From Oleiagrimonas citrea (GTDB lineage: Bacteria; Pseudomonadota; Gammaproteobacteria; Xanthomonadales; Rhodanobacteraceae), in assembly GCF_012395255.1 (NCBI RefSeq), contig NZ_JAAZQD010000001.1:124001-188000 (forward strand): a DNA stretch of 64,000 nt, given 5' to 3'. A model generated the notes under the pieces. That model saw nothing but the letters and a program-made list of their open reading frames with translations, had not been told where the DNA came from and ran no database searches. How positions within the stretch are numbered: position 1 is the first letter of the stretch; each line of letters starts with the position of its first letter. This document shows, piece after piece, positions 61,446 through 64,000 of the stretch. The position numbers and the translations under genes were made by a program.

Positions 61446-62888
61446 TCAGCCTGCGAACGCCTGCTGGCACCACGAGAACAACGGACCCCAGTACAAGCCC
61501 AGCGCCAGCAGCGCGAGCGCGTTCAGCGAGAGCATCCAGCGCATCGGCATATCGTTCTGCGGCTTGATCTCGACGCCTTCGACCGGCTTGTCGAAGTACA
61601 TCACCTTGACCACGCGCAGGTAGTAGTACAGACCCACGATGGCGGCGACGATGGCAACGATGGCCAGCCACATCATGCCGGCGTCGATGGCTGCCTTCAG
61701 GATCAGCAGCTTGGCGAAGAAGCCGAACAGCGGCGGCACGCCGGCCAGCGAGAACATCGCCAGCATCATCAGGAAGGCCATCCAGCGCGAACGCTCGTTG
61801 AGCCCCTTGAAGTCATCGATCTCCTCGCACTCGAAGCCCGCGCGCGACATCGCCAGGATCACGCCGAACGCGACCGTCGACATCAGCGCGTAGCTGATCG
61901 CGTAGAACATCGCCGCGGCGTAGCCGGACGGTGAGGCATTGACCAGACCCAGCAGCAGATAGCCCATGTGCGCGATGGTCGAATAGGCGAGCAGACGCTT
62001 GATGTTGGTCTGCACGATGGCGACCAGATTACCGATCACCAGCGAGAGTACGGCCAGCACCGCCAGCATCAACTGCCACTGATGCAGCAGGTCGCCCGGA
62101 CCGAACGCGCTCAGCAGACGGTAGGCCATACCAAAGGCGGCCAGCTTGGAAGCGGAGGCGACGAAGGTCACTGTCGCCGTCGGCGCGCCCTGGTAGACGT
62201 CCGGCAGCCACATGTGGAACGGCGCCGCGCCCAGCTTGAAGGCGATGCCCACGATCATGAAGATCAGACCGAAGCGCAGCAGATTCGGCATGTCCGTCTG
62301 CATCGCCGCAGCGTGCAGATGCGCCAGATCCAGCGTGCCCGTGGCGCCGTAGATCATCGACATGCCGTACAGCAGCGAACCGGAGGCCAGCGCGCCCAGC
62401 ACGAAGTATTTGATCGCCGCTTCCGAAGACAGGCGCGAATCGCGATTGAACGCTACCAGCGCATACGAGGACAGCGTCAGCAGCTCCAGCCCCAGGTACA
62501 CGGTGATCAGGCTGCCGGCGGAAACCAGCAGCATCACGCCCAGCACCGCGAACAGCGTCAGCACGTAGAACTCGCCGTGCCACAGCTTGCGGTCCTTGAG
62601 GTACGGGCGCGAGAACACGAACACCAGCAGCACCGAAATCAGCGCGAACAGGCTGAGAATCTCGCTGACGCGATCGCGGATGAACATCCCTCCGAAAGCG
62701 CTCAACGCGTGCGGCGGCTGACCGGTGACCACCAGAAACCCGGTGATCGCGGTGATCGCAATGGCCAACCAGTGGGTCGCGTTGCGCTGTTCCTCGCGGA
62801 TGAACGCGTCCATCAGCAGCAGCACGCACACCGCCGCGACCAGGTAGATCTCCGGCAGGAGGATGAGTATGTCGTTCCAGCTCAGCAT
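61446..62888 (-). CDS. nuoN: NADH-quinone oxidoreductase subunit N
   Basis: The 480-residue antiporter-like subunit of respiratory complex I has about 14 membrane helices. Key charged residues are in the family blocks, including LGLELLTLSSYALVAFNRD, ALASGSLLYGMSMIYGATG, FKLGAAPFHMWLPDVYQGAPT and LLAYSTIAHMGYLLLGLVN, with the proton-channel lysines in the KLGAAPFH and KRLLAYS segments. It follows nuoM by ten bases and ends the nuo operon; the next downstream gene is tRNA-fMet. Confidence 0.96.
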   Translation of the reverse strand: MLSWNDILILLPEIYLVAAVCVLLLMDAFIREEQRNATHWLAIAITAITGFLVVTGQPPHALSAFGGMFIRDRVSEILSLFALISVLLVFVFSRPYLKDRKLWHGEFYVLTLFAVLGVMLLVSAGSLITVYLGLELLTLSSYALVAFNRDSRLSSEAAIKYFVLGALASGSLLYGMSMIYGATGTLDLAHLHAAAMQTDMPNLLRFGLIFMIVGIAFKLGAAPFHMWLPDVYQGAPTATVTFVASASKLAAFGMAYRLLSAFGPGDLLHQWQLMLAVLAVLSLVIGNLVAIVQTNIKRLLAYSTIAHMGYLLLGLVNASPSGYAAAMFYAISYALMSTVAFGVILAMSRAGFECEEIDDFKGLNERSRWMAFLMMLAMFSLAGVPPLFGFFAKLLILKAAIDAGMMWLAIVAIVAAIVGLYYYLRVVKVMYFDKPVEGVEIKPQNDMPMRWMLSLNALALLALGLYWGPLFSWCQQAFAG

Positions 62889-62898
62889 GCGGCAGTCC

Positions 62899-64000
62899 TC
62901 AGATCTTGCTGATGGCCAGTTGTTGCACCAGATGGTCGATCGAGCCGCCCATCAGATGCACCAGAGGCTGCGGCCACACGCCGATGGCGAGCACCACCAC
63001 CGCGAACGCCGTCAGCACGAAAGCCTCTCGGCCATTGATGTCCTTCATCGCGGCAACCTTCTCGTTGGTCACCTTGCCCCACACCACGCGCTTGACCAGC
63101 CACAGGGTGTAGGCCGCGCCGATGATGAGCGTGAAGGCGGCGATCAGCGCGATCCACGGGTTGGCGCTGAAGCTGGCCAGAATCACCATGAATTCGCCGA
63201 CGAAACCGCTGGTGCCCGGCAGGCCGCAGTTGGCCATGGCGAAGAACACCATGAAGAAGGTGAACCACGGCATCACGTTCACCAGACCGCCGTAGTCCTT
63301 GATCATGCGGGTGTGCAGGCGGTCGTACATCACGCCGATGCACGAGAACATGGCGCCCGACACGAAACCGTGCGACATCATCTGCACCATCGCGCCCTGC
63401 ACGCCCAGGTTGGCCGCGTCCACGTTGCCCAGGTCACGCACCAGCATGAAGGCGATGAAGATGCCCAGGGTGACGAAGCCCATGTGCGCGATGGACGAAT
63501 ACGCCACCAGCTTCTTCATGTCCTCCTGCACCAGCGCCACGTAGCCGATGTAGACCACCGGAATCAGGCTCAGCACGATCACCAGCCAGGCGTAGTGCGC
63601 CGAGGCGTCCGGCACGATCGGCAGCGAGAAGCGCAGGAAACCGTAGCCACCCACCTTCAGCATCACCGCCGCCAGCACCACTGAACCGCCGGTCGGCGCC
63701 TCGACGTGGGCGTCGGGCAGCCAGGTGTGCACCGGCACCATCGGGATCTTGATGGCGAACGCAATCAGGAAGGCGAAGAACAGCCAGCTCTGCTCCTTCA
63801 TGGTCAGCGGCAGATGCGCCAGTGTGGCCATGTCGAAGGTTCCGGCCTTGTGATACAGGTAAATCAGGCCGACCAGCATGAAGATCGAGCCGAGGAACGT
63901 GTAGATGAAGAACTTCAGCGTCGCGTACACGCGGCGCGGCCCGCCCCAGATGCCGATGAGGATGAACATCGGAATCAGCATGGCCTCGAAGAACACGTAG
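62899..64000 (-). CDS. nuoM: NADH-quinone oxidoreductase subunit M (partial)
   Basis: This is the C-terminal 367 residues of the NuoM antiporter-like subunit; the N-terminus lies beyond base 64000. The blocks VFFEAMLIPMFILIGIWGGPRRVYA, IKIPMVPVHTWLPDAHVEAPTGGSVVLAAVMLKVGGYG and KKLVAYSSIAHMGFVTLG carry the conserved Glu, Lys and His of the proton path. The reading frame is open at the window edge, so the ATG-like first codon seen inside is not the start. It precedes nuoN. Confidence 0.96.
   Translation of the reverse strand, partial: YVFFEAMLIPMFILIGIWGGPRRVYATLKFFIYTFLGSIFMLVGLIYLYHKAGTFDMATLAHLPLTMKEQSWLFFAFLIAFAIKIPMVPVHTWLPDAHVEAPTGGSVVLAAVMLKVGGYGFLRFSLPIVPDASAHYAWLVIVLSLIPVVYIGYVALVQEDMKKLVAYSSIAHMGFVTLGIFIAFMLVRDLGNVDAANLGVQGAMVQMMSHGFVSGAMFSCIGVMYDRLHTRMIKDYGGLVNVMPWFTFFMVFFAMANCGLPGTSGFVGEFMVILASFSANPWIALIAAFTLIIGAAYTLWLVKRVVWGKVTNEKVAAMKDINGREAFVLTAFAVVVLAIGVWPQPLVHLMGGSIDHLVQQLAISKI

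Overview
The window is a high-GC chromosomal segment of a gammaproteobacterium. Gene order and content (fur/bamE divergent, smpB opposite ratA-rnfH, sucA-sucB-lpd, nuoMN then tRNA-fMet then rimP-nusA-infB-rbfA-truB-rpsO-pnp, and a YtrA-type GntR operon) fit the Xanthomonadales/Lysobacterales, perhaps near Rhodanobacteraceae. The family assignment is inference only. Almost everything is core chromosome; there is no prophage, insertion sequence, CRISPR array or plasmid module.

Layout. 1-9 kb (minus strand): the start of an FAD amine oxidase, then an envelope operon read lapA-lapB-wecA-like-wbpM-like-galU with start/stop overlaps or gaps of a few bases, preceded by ihfB, rpsA and cmk. 9-15.7 kb: acyl-CoA-binding protein, zipA, smc, bolA-like, yciI-like, and an orphan basic protein with a histone-H4-like first nine residues. 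15.7-22.3 kb: lysS, a secreted protein with a duplicated ferredoxin-like fold, prfB with its programmed frameshift, a SpoIIAA-like protein, and a divergent response regulator/histidine kinase pair. 22.3-22.6 kb: an ORF-free stretch that looks like a CsrA/RsmA-titrating small RNA. 22.6-29.3 kb: fur, bamE, rnfH, ratA, smpB, tmRNA, an RcnB-like protein, a self-regulated GntR/ABC-transporter operon and a YggN-like lipoprotein.

29.4-34 kb (minus): fumC and an Anbu (bacterial proteasome homologue) cluster with an alpha-E protein and a circularly permuted ATP-grasp protein. 34.2-45.1 kb (plus): purB, a VOC protein, the ribosomal oxygenase roxA, a GNAT fusion, the 2-oxoglutarate dehydrogenase genes sucA-sucB-lpd, and acuI. 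45.2-52 kb: a CheY-like regulator, a CbpA-type DnaJ, Hsp20 with a heat-shock promoter, a peroxiredoxin, gyrA, gtrA and mtnA. 52.1-61.4 kb (minus): the pnp-rpsO-truB-rbfA-infB-nusA-rimP translation/RNA operon, with two terminators between tRNA-fMet and rimP. 61.4-64 kb: nuoN and a partial nuoM.

The most interesting regulatory element is the candidate Rsm/Csr-type RNA at about 22388-22574, which lies directly downstream of the histidine kinase gene. Other points worth following are the autoregulation-like terminator in front of rimP-nusA, the YtrA operator that contains its own -10 box, the Anbu cluster without its usual transglutaminase, and the orphan protein with a histone-like tail. All calls come from reading the sequence; no database search was run.
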